The notes under the pieces: generated by a model
What the model saw: only the letters and a program-made list of their open reading frames with translations
Told to the model about the DNA's origin: nothing
Database searches by the model: none
Assembly: GCF_016125575.1 (NCBI RefSeq)
Contig: NZ_WGLM01000006.1
Coordinates: 230,140 to 294,139 of the forward strand
Direction: 5' to 3'
DNA from: Limimaricola sp.
Lineage (GTDB): Bacteria; Pseudomonadota; Alphaproteobacteria; Rhodobacterales; Rhodobacteraceae
Length of the DNA stretch: 64,000 nucleotides
Shown here: positions 26,562-33,644 of the stretch, piece by piece
How positions within the stretch are numbered: position 1 is the stretch's first letter
Layout of the letters: each line of letters begins with the position of its first letter
Translations under genes and position numbers: made by a program

Positions 26562-27419
26562 ATGCTGAAACCCTTGCTGACAGCCCTGGCCCTCTGGGCC
26601 GGCCCAGCGCATGCACTGCAAGCGACGCTTGTAGGTGTGTTTCCGTGGCACGAACCGTCGGTGCATTTCGGGGGTCTTTCGGGGCTGGAACTGACCGCCG
26701 ACGGCAACGCGTTTTACGCGCTCAGTGACCGGGGCTGGCTGTTCGCCGGCAAACTCATCCGGACGAACGGGGTGATCACTGGCGCGTCCGACATCACCCA
26801 GGCCCCGTTGCTTGACGCCAACGGCCGCCGCCTTGGCCCCGGCATGACCGACAGCGAGGGGCTGGCGCTGGCCCCTGATGGCAGCCTCTACATTTCTTTC
26901 GAAGGGGGCGCGCGGGTCTGGCATTACCGCCATGCCGGAGGTGCCGCGACACCGCTGCCCGATCACCCCGACTTCGCAAAGATGGAAAGGAATGCCTCGC
27001 TCGAAGGACTGGCGATCGGGCCCGATGGCACGCTTTATACCTTCCCCGAACGCTCGGGCCGCGTGGACAGACCGTTCAACCTATACCGCTTTGCGCATGG
27101 CCGCTGGACCGTGCCGTTTGCCATCCCGCGCCGCCCGCCCTTCCTGATTTCCGGCGCCGATATCGGCCCCGACGGCAAGCTTTACGTGCTGGAGCGCGAC
27201 TATGCCGGCCTTGGCTTTCGTACCCGCGTGCGTCGCTTCAACCTTGACGGCAGCGGCGAGGAGACGCTGCTGCAAACCCCGGTGGGAGAGTTCGACAATC
27301 TGGAGGGGCTGTCGGTATGGCGCGACGGCACCGGGGCGATCCGGCTGACGATGGTCTCGGACGACAACTTTCTGTTCCTGCAACAGACGCAACTGGTGGA
27401 ATACCGCGTCAGCGATTGA
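26562..27419 (+). CDS. Esterase-like-activity-of-phytase domain protein, secreted
   Basis: 285 residues starting with a signal peptide (MLKPLLTALALWAGPAHA). The mature protein is a repeated beta-propeller of the phytase-like esterase type: GGLSGLELTADGNAFYALSD, DSEGLALAPDGSLYISFE, NASLEGLAIGPDGTLYTFPE and ISGADIGPDGKLYVLERD form consecutive blades with conserved D-G turns. The Pfam family is named for a phosphoesterase-like fold; its substrate in bacteria is not established. It starts 3 bases after the mepA stop, so the transporter, mepA and this gene form one operon, suggesting an envelope or periplasmic role. Confidence 0.83.
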   Translation: MLKPLLTALALWAGPAHALQATLVGVFPWHEPSVHFGGLSGLELTADGNAFYALSDRGWLFAGKLIRTNGVITGASDITQAPLLDANGRRLGPGMTDSEGLALAPDGSLYISFEGGARVWHYRHAGGAATPLPDHPDFAKMERNASLEGLAIGPDGTLYTFPERSGRVDRPFNLYRFAHGRWTVPFAIPRRPPFLISGADIGPDGKLYVLERDYAGLGFRTRVRRFNLDGSGEETLLQTPVGEFDNLEGLSVWRDGTGAIRLTMVSDDNFLFLQQTQLVEYRVSD

Positions 27420-27497
27420 CGCGGGCCGGCCCCGGCGGTAAGGCGCGCTGCCCTATCGGGGCCAAGTCGCCGCACCCTTGCCAAAACGGACACTGAC

Positions 27498-28127
27498 ATG
27501 AAAACCCTTCTTCCCGGCGTGGCCGCGATGGCCGTGATCGTCGTGACCTCCAACATCCTCGTGCAATTCCTGCTGTTCGGCGGGATCCTGACATGGGGCG
27601 CCTTCACCTATCCCTTCGCCTTCCTCGTCACCGACATCATGAACCGCGTCTATGGCGCGAAGGCCGCGCGCCGCGTGGTCTATGCCGGCACGCTGACCGG
27701 CATCATCTGCAGCCTGATCGGCACGCAGGTGATGCTGGACTTTGGCCCGGCGGTGGTGCTGCGCGTCGCGCTTGGCTCGGCCACGGCGTTCTTCGTGGCA
27801 CAACTGATGGATGTGGCGGTGTTCAACCGGCTGCGGGCAGGCTCGTGGTGGCGCGCGCCGCTGGTCTCGACACTGGTCAGCTCCACACTCGATACCGTCA
27901 CCTTCTTCTCCATCGCCTTCTCGGCCACGTTCAACATCTTCGGCGCGCAGGCCGATGGCGCGGTGGCCTGGGCGCAAGGCCCTGCGCCGTTCATGACCAT
28001 CGGCCCCGATGCGCCGCTCTGGCTGTCGCTGGCGCTGGCCGACTTCTCGGTCAAGCTGGCGATCGCGATCTTTGCGCTGGTGCCGTTCCGCATCATTGTT
28101 GGGCGTTTGCTGCAACGCCCGGCGTGA
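27498..28127 (+). CDS. yhhQ: Queuosine precursor transporter, YhhQ family
   Basis: 209 residues with six or so hydrophobic helices. Signatures of the VUT_1/YhhQ family are visible: VTSNILVQF, the acidic-aromatic segment AFLVTDIMNRVYG, and LVSTLVSSTLDTVTFF near residue 130. YhhQ members import queuine/preQ0/preQ1 for queuosine modification of tRNA. No other queuosine gene is in the window and no preQ1 riboswitch is evident in the 78 bases upstream. A weak spacer (CGGACACTGAC) precedes the ATG. The structured RNA candidate follows 54 bases downstream. Confidence 0.88.
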   Translation: MKTLLPGVAAMAVIVVTSNILVQFLLFGGILTWGAFTYPFAFLVTDIMNRVYGAKAARRVVYAGTLTGIICSLIGTQVMLDFGPAVVLRVALGSATAFFVAQLMDVAVFNRLRAGSWWRAPLVSTLVSSTLDTVTFFSIAFSATFNIFGAQADGAVAWAQGPAPFMTIGPDAPLWLSLALADFSVKLAIAIFALVPFRIIVGRLLQRPA

Positions 28128-28214
28128 AATCGAGGGCTGGTAGAAATTGTCTTGACCTGCACCAGATATGTGCGACGCTCAGGGTGTCTGAAACCCATGA
28201 AAGGAGGTGATCCA

Positions 28215-28271
28215 GTGTCTAAAGAGGTATTGGAGAAGTGTGTCGGGACAGCCTGGAGGATGATCAGCTAG
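28215..28271 (+). CDS. Possible 18-codon leader peptide with perfect Shine-Dalgarno
   Basis: GTG at 28215 begins an 18-codon frame (VSKEVLEKCVGTAWRMIS, TAG at 28269) placed 7 bases after AGGAGG, an ideal spacing. An in-frame ATG at 28197 would lengthen it to 24 codons but would put the Shine-Dalgarno inside the gene. The ribosome site can be masked by CACCTCCT at 28323-28330. Only codon-level conservation in relatives could prove translation. Confidence 0.35.
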   Translation: MSKEVLEKCVGTAWRMIS

Positions 28272-28341
28272 GGCAGCCCTTGGCTGACTTCAAATCCCGG
28301 GTTGGCGCGATCTAACCGACGCCACCTCCTGCATTCTCGTC

Positions 28342-28372
28342 AAGGGCCGCCCATTTCTCGGGCGGCCCTTTT
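28342..28372 (+). terminator. Rho-independent terminator before arfB
   Basis: AAGGGCCGCCC (28342-28352), 7-base loop, GGGCGGCCCTT (28360-28370) and a short T-run to 28372: an 11-bp perfect stem. It sits 18 bases upstream of arfB, which therefore needs its own promoter or an antitermination step. Confidence 0.85.
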
Positions 28373-28389
28373 CGCGTAAAAGGCGAGCC

Positions 28390-28812
28390 ATGTTGCGCAT
28401 CAACGATCATATCACCCTTCAGGACTGGGAACTGACCGAACAGTTCGTGCGCGCCAGCGGGCCGGGCGGGCAGAACGTAAACAAGGTGTCAACGGCGGTG
28501 GAACTGCGGTTCGAGGCCGAACGCTCGCCCTCGCTGCCCGACCCTGTCAAGCGGCGGCTGAAACGGCTGGCCGGCAGCCGCTGGACCACCGACGGGGCGG
28601 TGGTGATCTTCGTGCAGGACACAAGGCACCAGGCCCGCAACCGCGAGATCGCCCGCGAAAGGCTGGCCGAACTGGTGCGGGCGGCGACCGTGGCGCCGAA
28701 ACGCCGCGTGGCCACGAAACCGACCTGGGGATCGGTCAAACGCCGGCTGGCGGGCAAGAAGGTGCGGGGGGAAGTGAAGGCGCTGAGGGGGAAGGTGGAG
28801 GGGGAGGAGTGA
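28390..28812 (+). CDS. arfB: Alternative ribosome-rescue factor ArfB (YaeJ-type peptidyl-tRNA hydrolase)
   Basis: 140 residues: the release-factor-like catalytic domain with the GGQ motif in RASGPGGQNVNKVSTAVELRF, followed by the basic C-terminal tail (RRLAGKKVRGEVKALRGKVEGEE) that enters the empty mRNA channel. ArfB releases nascent chains from ribosomes stalled without a stop codon, backing up tmRNA. AAAAGGCGAG precedes ATG 28390. It lies just after a strong terminator and the structured RNA, whose ribosome-site-like element makes a translational link tempting but unproven. Confidence 0.93.
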   Translation: MLRINDHITLQDWELTEQFVRASGPGGQNVNKVSTAVELRFEAERSPSLPDPVKRRLKRLAGSRWTTDGAVVIFVQDTRHQARNREIARERLAELVRAATVAPKRRVATKPTWGSVKRRLAGKKVRGEVKALRGKVEGEE

Positions 28813-29147
28813 GGGGCGTCCCCGTGGGGAAGGGTGGTGGGTCGGTGATTTTGTTTGGCTTTTTCGTTAACGGGTGGTGAAGAGTGGTGCGAGCGCTTCG
28901 CGGAATATCGCCAAGTTTCGGCATAATCTTGGCTGTAAACGCCCTTCAGAAAGATCACGGTTAAAGGGGTTATTGTCGCAGCTTCGATAGATCTCTGTTG
29001 ATCAGGGGTTCAGTTGCCCTGCGCCAACCCACAAGTCAGTGCCCCCGCCTGGGAACGTCCCGCAGCACTAACGATGCTATCCGGCGCGACCCCTTGCCGT
29101 TCGCCGCAAACGCTGTTATCCTGACGAGGCGATTCGGGGAGACTGTC
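28813..29147. other. Gap without recognised gene, start of less GC-rich islet
   Basis: 335 bases after arfB. The sequence turns visibly richer in A and T, with stop codons in all frames and no good Shine-Dalgarno plus start until 29148. No repeats or tRNA are seen. It may hold the promoter of the next gene. Confidence 0.6.
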
Positions 29148-29624
29148 ATGAAACGTGAGGCTTGGGTCAAAATGATTGATAAGCGGGTTGCCGAGTTTAG
29201 AGCCGCCCTAACGGAGGCCTATCTCCTTGGGCAGTCAGATGCGAAGGCGGAGATGCTCGCACTTCTCTCCGGCAGGACCTCAGGTCTCGCTACGACACAC
29301 AACGATTTGTCACCCGAGTCTCCGGCTCCTACTATTGCTGGGCATGAGTACGACGAGGACGACGACGAAACATCCGAGACCGTCGGTGGCCGTAAACGGG
29401 CGCCGAAAGGTTTGCCGCGCGCTCTTACAGATCGCGTGCTTAGCGAACGAAATGATGTTGGCTCGTCGCCCCAAGACATCTTAGAAGCCGCTCAAACGGA
29501 CTACGAGAGGATGATTAAGGTTTCTACAATTCGGGGCGAACTGCGCAAAGGCCTCGAAGATGGCCGTTACACGGAGCGGAACGGACTCTGGTATATCGAC
29601 TCAGATGATGATGCGTCGCTATAA
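29148..29624 (+). CDS. Hypothetical acidic protein with C-terminal winged-helix-like segment
   Basis: 158 residues, family not recognised. The N-terminal half is helical (KREAWVKMIDKRVAEFRAAL), a middle linker is very acidic (EYDEDDDETSE) and precedes a basic patch (GGRKRAPKG), and the C-terminal ~60 residues (SPQDILEAAQTDYERMI, VSTIRGELRKGLEDGRY, NGLWYIDSDDD) look like a small winged-helix module as found in regulatory or toxin-associated proteins. ATG at 29148 follows GGGGAG by six bases. Codon usage is noticeably less GC-biased than in the neighbours, which suggests later acquisition. It may bind DNA or a protein partner, but that is inference. Confidence 0.65.
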   Translation: MKREAWVKMIDKRVAEFRAALTEAYLLGQSDAKAEMLALLSGRTSGLATTHNDLSPESPAPTIAGHEYDEDDDETSETVGGRKRAPKGLPRALTDRVLSERNDVGSSPQDILEAAQTDYERMIKVSTIRGELRKGLEDGRYTERNGLWYIDSDDDASL

Positions 29625-29667
29625 CTGACCATGGCGTGTTCACGGCGCGAAGACAGAAAGGATCGTT

Positions 29668-29730
29668 ATGAAGATAATAGCATCGCCCTCTCGGTAGTCC
29701 TGCCCCGCAAGTGCGGACCGACGAGGGAGA
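29668..29730 (+). ncRNA. Candidate structured RNA with 9-codon mini-ORF
   Basis: After an AGAAAGGA site, ATG 29668 starts a 9-codon frame ending in TAG at 29697. The following bases form a three-tier hairpin: CCCTC 29686-29690 with GAGGG 29723-29727, CGGT 29692-29695 with ACCG 29717-29720, and CCGC 29705-29708 with GCGG 29713-29716 closing an AAGT loop. A terminator follows. Leader, attenuator or small RNA are all possible. Confidence 0.4.
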
Positions 29731-29735
29731 AAAAG

Positions 29736-29762
29736 AAAGCCGACCCCTTAGGGATCGGCTTT
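29736..29762. terminator. Terminator hairpin in the islet
   Basis: AAAGCCGA (29736-29743) pairs with TCGGCTTT (29755-29762), with an inner CCC/GGG pair around TTA and one mismatch. The A/T flanks on both sides would let it work in both directions. Confidence 0.7.
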
Positions 29763-29878
29763 CGTGGTAGGATTTAACCGCGAACACTAGGTTGATAGCA
29801 AAATCCAGCCGAACAACTGACGTATGCCAGAATCCGGTGTTCGCTTCAACTGTAAACCTTCCAAAGGAGCGATGGCCT

Positions 29879-30019
29879 ATGGGTAAACACCCCGTACCGC
29901 CAGCACCTCCCGGTAAGAGGTACGTCTTTCGCCCATGGCGGACGTGTCCAAAAACCGGTCAGAGGCTGTACGCACGCACGTATGGAAAACGTGCGTGGCC
30001 GATCTTGATCGACGAATAA
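29879..30019 (+). CDS. Small basic conserved-type protein (46 aa)
   Basis: 46 residues: MGKHPVPPAPPGKRYVFRPW, then TCPKTGQRLYARTYGKRAWP. Proline- and arginine-rich, with the pattern R-Y-x-F-R-P-W-R-T-x-P-K-T-G-x-x-L-Y-A that I recall from short uncharacterised alphaproteobacterial proteins, often near mobile DNA. AAAGGAG lies ten bases upstream of ATG 29879; an alternative ATG at 29872 hits a stop after four codons. It probably binds nucleic acid or a protein surface given the charge, but no function can be assigned. It closes the islet, and pncB converges 40 bases downstream. Confidence 0.6.
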   Translation: MGKHPVPPAPPGKRYVFRPWRTCPKTGQRLYARTYGKRAWPILIDE

Positions 30020-30059
30020 GCCGGTTCACGCGGGCGGCTATCTCGAATAGCCGCCCGCA

Positions 30060-31352
30060 CTAAACCACAACCTCCCGCGCCACCTGCTGCCCCACCCCGA
30101 ACACGCGCTTGTAACGTGCAATCTCCTCCACCGGTCCCATCGCCTTGTTGGGGTTGTCGCTGAGTTTCACGGTGGGGCGGCCGTTGGCGGCCACGGCCTT
30201 GCAGACAAGGCTGAAGGGGGCCAGCGTGTCGCCCGGCGTCAGGCCGGTAAAGTCGTTGGTCAGCAGCGTGCCCCAGCCGAAGCTGACCTTCACCCGACCG
30301 GCGAAGCGGGCCGAAAGTTCGGCGATCTTCTCGACATCCAGCCCGTCGGAGAAGATGACCAGCTTTTGCCGCGGGTCCTCGCCCCGGTCGCGCCACCAGC
30401 GGATCGCGGTTTCCGCGCCCTCGGCCGGGTCACCGCTGTCGATGCGGATGCCGGTCCAGGCGGCCAGCCAGTCGGGCGCGTGTTCCAGAAACCCCGGCGT
30501 GCCGTAGGTATCGGGCAGGATGATGCGCAGGTTGCCCTCATGCTCTTCCTGCCAGTCCTGCAGCACCGTGTAGGGCGCCTGCCGCAGCGCCGCGTCATCC
30601 TTGGCCAGCGCGGCATAAACCATCGGCAGTTCATGCGCATTGGTGCCGATCGCCTCCATGTCGCGGTTCTTGGCGATCAGGCAATTCGAGGTGCCGGTAA
30701 AGGCCGCGCCCAGCCCTTCGTGCAGGGCCTGCACGCACCAGTCCTGCCAGAGGAACGAATGCCGCCGCCGGGTGCCGAAATCGGCCAGCTTCAGCTCTGG
30801 CACGGCGCGCAGCCGTTCGACCTTCTCCCATAGCTTCGTCATCGCCCGGGCATAAAGGACCTGCAGCTCGAACCGCCGCATGTCGCGCAGCACCGCGCGG
30901 CTGCGCAGCTCCATCAGCACGGCGAGCGCCGGGATTTCCCACAGCATCACCTCGTGCCACTTGCCCTCGAACGTCAGCTCGTACTGGCCGTCGCGTTTTT
31001 CCAGCTGGTAGGGCGGCAGGCGCAGGTTTTCGAACCACTCCATGAAATCGGGGCGGAACATCTGCCGCTTGCCATAGAAGGTGTTGCCGCGCAGCCATGT
31101 GCTTTCGCCGCGGGTCAGCGACAGGGTGCGGATATGGTCCAGTTGCTCGCGCAGTTCGCCCTCGTCGATCAGCTCGGCCAGCCGGACATGGCTGGCGCGG
31201 TTGATCAGGCTGAAGGTGACGGTCGTGTCGGGCTTGTTGCGAAAGACCGACTGGCACATCAGCAGCTTGTAGAAATCGGTGTCGATCAGCGACCGGACGA
31301 TCGGGTCGATCTTCCACTTGTGGTTCCAGACGCGGGTGGCGATATCGACCAT
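30060..31352 (-). CDS. pncB: Nicotinate phosphoribosyltransferase
   Basis: 430 residues. PncB converts nicotinate and PRPP to nicotinate mononucleotide in NAD salvage. Visible are the N-terminal [17 protein letters not shown], the catalytic-histidine region after [33 protein letters not shown] (regulatory phosphohistidine loop of the family: GTNAHE), IRIDSGDP and [13 protein letters not shown] near the phosphate-binding end. AAGGAG precedes ATG 31352. It follows pncA on the same strand after 57 bases; nicotinamidase supplies its substrate, so the pair forms a two-gene nicotinamide salvage operon. Confidence 0.96.
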   Translation of the reverse strand: MVDIATRVWNHKWKIDPIVRSLIDTDFYKLLMCQSVFRNKPDTTVTFSLINRASHVRLAELIDEGELREQLDHIRTLSLTRGESTWLRGNTFYGKRQMFRPDFMEWFENLRLPPYQLEKRDGQYELTFEGKWHEVMLWEIPALAVLMELRSRAVLRDMRRFELQVLYARAMTKLWEKVERLRAVPELKLADFGTRRRHSFLWQDWCVQALHEGLGAAFTGTSNCLIAKNRDMEAIGTNAHELPMVYAALAKDDAALRQAPYTVLQDWQEEHEGNLRIILPDTYGTPGFLEHAPDWLAAWTGIRIDSGDPAEGAETAIRWWRDRGEDPRQKLVIFSDGLDVEKIAELSARFAGRVKVSFGWGTLLTNDFTGLTPGDTLAPFSLVCKAVAANGRPTVKLSDNPNKAMGPVEEIARYKRVFGVGQQVAREVVV

Positions 31353-31409
31353 GGGCGGGCTCCTTCCAGAACCGCGGTTAGAGCAAGGTCGCGCCGGGCT
31401 GGCAAGGCC

Positions 31410-32006
31410 TCAGGCCATCTGCACGCCTGCCGCCTGCATCCCCTTCATCGCCGCGGCCAGCGACCCGTCAAGATCAATCGCGCGGGCCAGATCGGTGCGC
31501 AGCGTGGTGGCAAAGCCCAGCCGCGCGGAATCGAGCGCCGAGTAGTTCACGCAGTAATCGGTCGCCAGCCCGACAAGCGTCAGCGCGTCGATCCCGCGCG
31601 TGCGCAGGTAGCCCTCCAGCCCGGTGGGCGTGGTGCGATCATTCTCGAAGAACGCCGAGTAGCTGTCGATCGCAGGGTTCATACCCTTGCGGATGATCAG
31701 ATCGGCGCGGGTGGTGTTCAGGCCGGGGTGAAAGGCCGCGCCGGGGCTGCCCTGCACGCAGTGGTCGGGCCACAGCGTCTGCGGGCCATAGGGCATCTGC
31801 ATTTCGGAAAAGGGCACCGCGCCGGGATGGCTGGACGCGAAAGAGGAATGGTGCGCCGGGTGCCAATCCTGCGTCAGCAGAACCACCCCGAAATCGGGCA
31901 TCAGCGCGTTGATCCCCTGCACGATCTGGTCACCCTCGGCCACCGCCAGCGCGCCGCCGGGGCAGAAATCCACCTGCATGTCGATGACGAGAAGGGCAGC
32001 GGTCAT
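31410..32006 (-). CDS. pncA: Nicotinamidase
   Basis: 198 residues. PncA deamidates nicotinamide to nicotinate. The catalytic triad is seen as Asp9 (LLVIDMQVDF), Lys107 (IIRKGMNPAIDSYSAF) and Cys152 (GLATDYCVNYSA); the metal site is in TQDWHPAHHSSFAS. Length is standard. CGGAGACC serves as Shine-Dalgarno before ATG 32006. The downstream pncB gene continues the pathway. The upstream 68-base spacer separates it from the AerR-like gene on the same strand, so the operon may start further up, under the palindrome at 33.0 kb. Confidence 0.96.
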   Translation of the reverse strand: MTAALLVIDMQVDFCPGGALAVAEGDQIVQGINALMPDFGVVLLTQDWHPAHHSSFASSHPGAVPFSEMQMPYGPQTLWPDHCVQGSPGAAFHPGLNTTRADLIIRKGMNPAIDSYSAFFENDRTTPTGLEGYLRTRGIDALTLVGLATDYCVNYSALDSARLGFATTLRTDLARAIDLDGSLAAAMKGMQAAGVQMA

Positions 32007-32074
32007 TGTGGTCTCCGGTCCGTAGGCTTTGCCTGCGCAGCATAACGGCCGGGGCCAGGAACGGAAAGGTCGCC

Positions 32075-32902
32075 TCAGTCGGGCGCGGCCAGTTGCGCAA
32101 GCCGCGCCAGTTCTGCAAGGGCGGTCGGCACATCGGGGGCCAGCGCATCGGGCGACAGCGTACGCACCACGTCCGGTGACGTTTCAATGATTTGTCCCGA
32201 GACGAGGATCAGCCGTTTCGGATTGTCGATCCGCATCGCGACCATCAGCTGCGCCAGCGGCACCGCCGAATGTTGTCCACTGCATGACAGGCCCACCACG
32301 GCATCAGGATCGGCCGCCAGTTCCGACAGCAATGCATTATGTCCCAGTCCAACCTTCAGCGAAATGTCCCAGCCCTGCCGCCGGAACAGGTCGGCCGCCA
32401 TGCTGACACCCAGCAAATGGTCTTCACCCGGGACCGAGCAGAAGATGGCCCGCCGCTGTCGAATGCCCGCGACCGGGGCGAAATGCGGCCGCAGCCCGCG
32501 CATGATGGCGTAGATGCGCCCGGCGGCCAGCGTCACGTCGAGAAAGGACACCCGGTCTTCTTCCCACCACGTGCCCAGCCGCTGCGCCGACCGCGCAAGA
32601 TAGCCAAGATAGATCAGTTCCGGCGGCGCACCACGGTCAAGCAGGTCCTCGATATGCCGCGCCGAGGACCGGGCATCGACCGCGATCAGCAGATCGCACA
32701 GGTGGTCGATGTCGCCATCGGACGGCAAAGGCAGTGTTTCGGGCAGCGCGGCAGTGCGTTCGATCAGCCGCGTGACCACCTCGAGAGCGAGGCGACGAAC
32801 GGCATCCTCGGGCAGTTTCTGACGCAGTTGCTGAATTCCGTTATCGGCTTCCTCGAAAGCCTCGGAATCGAATTGCGCTGAACTTCGATCCAGTGACGGC
32901 AT
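32075..32902 (-). CDS. Cobalamin-binding regulator of AerR/PpaA type
   Basis: 275 residues. The middle has a MetH-like cap helix (LGTWWEEDRVSFLDVTLAAGRI, ~110-130) and the C-terminal ~125 residues are a B12-binding Rossmann domain with GEDHLLG at residues 159-165 (His162 in the place of the cobalt-ligand histidine; the canonical Asp is Glu) and LSCSGQHSAVPLA. No DNA-binding helix-turn-helix is evident. AerR/PpaA proteins use light-sensitive B12 to modulate PpsR/CrtJ, the photosynthesis repressor. ATG 32902 follows GGAGGGGG at good spacing. Its promoter carries a perfect TGT-N12-ACA palindrome. Other B12-dependent regulators or a corrinoid protein remain possible. Confidence 0.72.
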   Translation of the reverse strand: MPSLDRSSAQFDSEAFEEADNGIQQLRQKLPEDAVRRLALEVVTRLIERTAALPETLPLPSDGDIDHLCDLLIAVDARSSARHIEDLLDRGAPPELIYLGYLARSAQRLGTWWEEDRVSFLDVTLAAGRIYAIMRGLRPHFAPVAGIRQRRAIFCSVPGEDHLLGVSMAADLFRRQGWDISLKVGLGHNALLSELAADPDAVVGLSCSGQHSAVPLAQLMVAMRIDNPKRLILVSGQIIETSPDVVRTLSPDALAPDVPTALAELARLAQLAAPD

Positions 32903-33005
32903 GATCCGTGTCCCCCTCCGGCGCGGCTCTGTCGAAAGCTGTCCTGGCTCTTTGCGGCCGGTCCACCCCAGGGTGCCATGCTGGCGCGACTCTGGCGGTT
33001 CGCTC

Positions 33006-33033
33006 AGCTTACTCCAGTCAAAGTGTAAATCAA
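33006..33033 (-). promoter_or_regulatory. Probable promoter of the AerR-like gene
   Basis: On the minus strand, TTGATT (33028-33033) and TAAGCT (33006-33011) are separated by 16 bases. The -35 lies inside the TGT-N12-ACA palindrome, so a bound protein would block polymerase. The start codon is about 100 bases further on. Confidence 0.5.
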
Positions 33034-33045
33034 GCGTTACACTTT
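33020..33045. promoter_or_regulatory. Perfect PpsR/CrtJ-type palindrome TGT-N12-ACA
   Basis: AAAGTGTAA (33020-33028), 8 bases, TTACACTTT (33037-33045): 9-bp perfect arms. TGT 33024-33026 and ACA 33039-33041 are exactly 12 apart, the published PpsR/CrtJ rule. It overlaps the proposed -35 of the AerR-like gene. Confidence 0.65.
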
Positions 33046-33079
33046 CGTGAAATTCCAATGGCCTGGCGCGCGGGGCATT

Positions 33080-33550
33080 TCAAGCGGCGCGCAGGCCCGT
33101 TTCAACCAGCAGGCCAAGCCGCTTTGCTTCGTAGTAGTAGCCACGTGCATACCAGCCGACAGCAGCCGATTCGTCACCGTTGGCGACGATCCACGCACCG
33201 CGAAGGTAGCGGCCCGCATATTTCAGATTCGTCTCGGCATCGAGCAGTCCCGAGGGCGGGCCCTCGTAGCCCATCGTGCGCGCGGTCTGCGGCAAGATCT
33301 GCATCAGCCCGTAATAGGGCCCGTTGCGCGCGGCCGGATTGTAGCTGCTTTCGCGCTGGATCACCCGGTGAAACAGGCTGCGCGGCACGCCGTAAGCATC
33401 GGCATACCTGTTGATCAACAACCGCAATTGCGGCGTCTCGCCGGGATGAAGCGCGGTGGTATCTGGCGCCGCCTCGACCGGCCGGCGGGCACAGGCGGCG
33501 GTGGCGGAAAGGACCAGCGCCAGCATGGCTCGACGGGTGAGGGCAGTCAT
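33080..33550 (-). CDS. Lytic transglycosylase, SLT-domain lipoprotein
   Basis: 156 residues with an N-terminal hydrophobic stretch and lipobox-like SATAAC (Cys20). The rest is a compact SLT (goose-lysozyme-like) domain: catalytic Glu in FHRVIQRESSYNP, then GLMQILPQTA and NLKYAGRYL. It cleaves the MurNAc-GlcNAc bond of murein to 1,6-anhydro ends. It is shorter than Slt70 or MltE relatives but complete for the domain. The 3' end lies 35 bases before the PpsR-type palindrome, so it is transcribed toward the AerR-like gene and could be its upstream neighbour in a read-through transcript. Confidence 0.88.
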   Translation of the reverse strand: MTALTRRAMLALVLSATAACARRPVEAAPDTTALHPGETPQLRLLINRYADAYGVPRSLFHRVIQRESSYNPAARNGPYYGLMQILPQTARTMGYEGPPSGLLDAETNLKYAGRYLRGAWIVANGDESAAVGWYARGYYYEAKRLGLLVETGLRAA

Positions 33551-33644
33551 CGGGCAAGCTCCGCAAGGATGTCCAGCCCCCGTGATAGCAAACCCGGCCC
33601 TATCCCGGAACGGGGCGCAGGGCGTTTAGGCGCGGGCCCGCCGA

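Larger units (their letters stand above)
28182..28372 (+). ncRNA. Structured RNA or leader ending in a strong terminator
   Basis: Between yhhQ and arfB the sequence folds well. There is a 5' hairpin (GGGT 28182-28185 with ACCC 28193-28196), then AAAGGAGGTGATCCAG, which equals the complement of the entire 16S 3' tail. AGGAGGTG at 28202-28209 can pair with CACCTCCT at 28323-28330, closing a ~115-base domain that contains a 6-bp hairpin (28300-28317, one G-U pair) and a CAGCC/GGCTG stem (28274-28286). The transcript would end at the terminator 28342-28372. A TTGACC at 28152-28157 is a possible -35, but no convincing -10 sits at the correct distance. No known riboswitch or tmRNA fold is recognised. 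It may be a regulatory RNA with sequestered ribosome site, or the leader of arfB. Confidence 0.5.

Noticed and set aside
28182..28372. tmRNA or split tmRNA piece
   Set aside because: No alanine-acceptor end (GGGG..ACCA) or tag reading frame is present; TTCAAATCCC lacks the matching T-stem.
28269..28376. Read-through of TAG in the 18-codon frame
   Set aside because: The frame stays open past TAG but the translation runs into the terminator and looks random; no recoding signal is seen.
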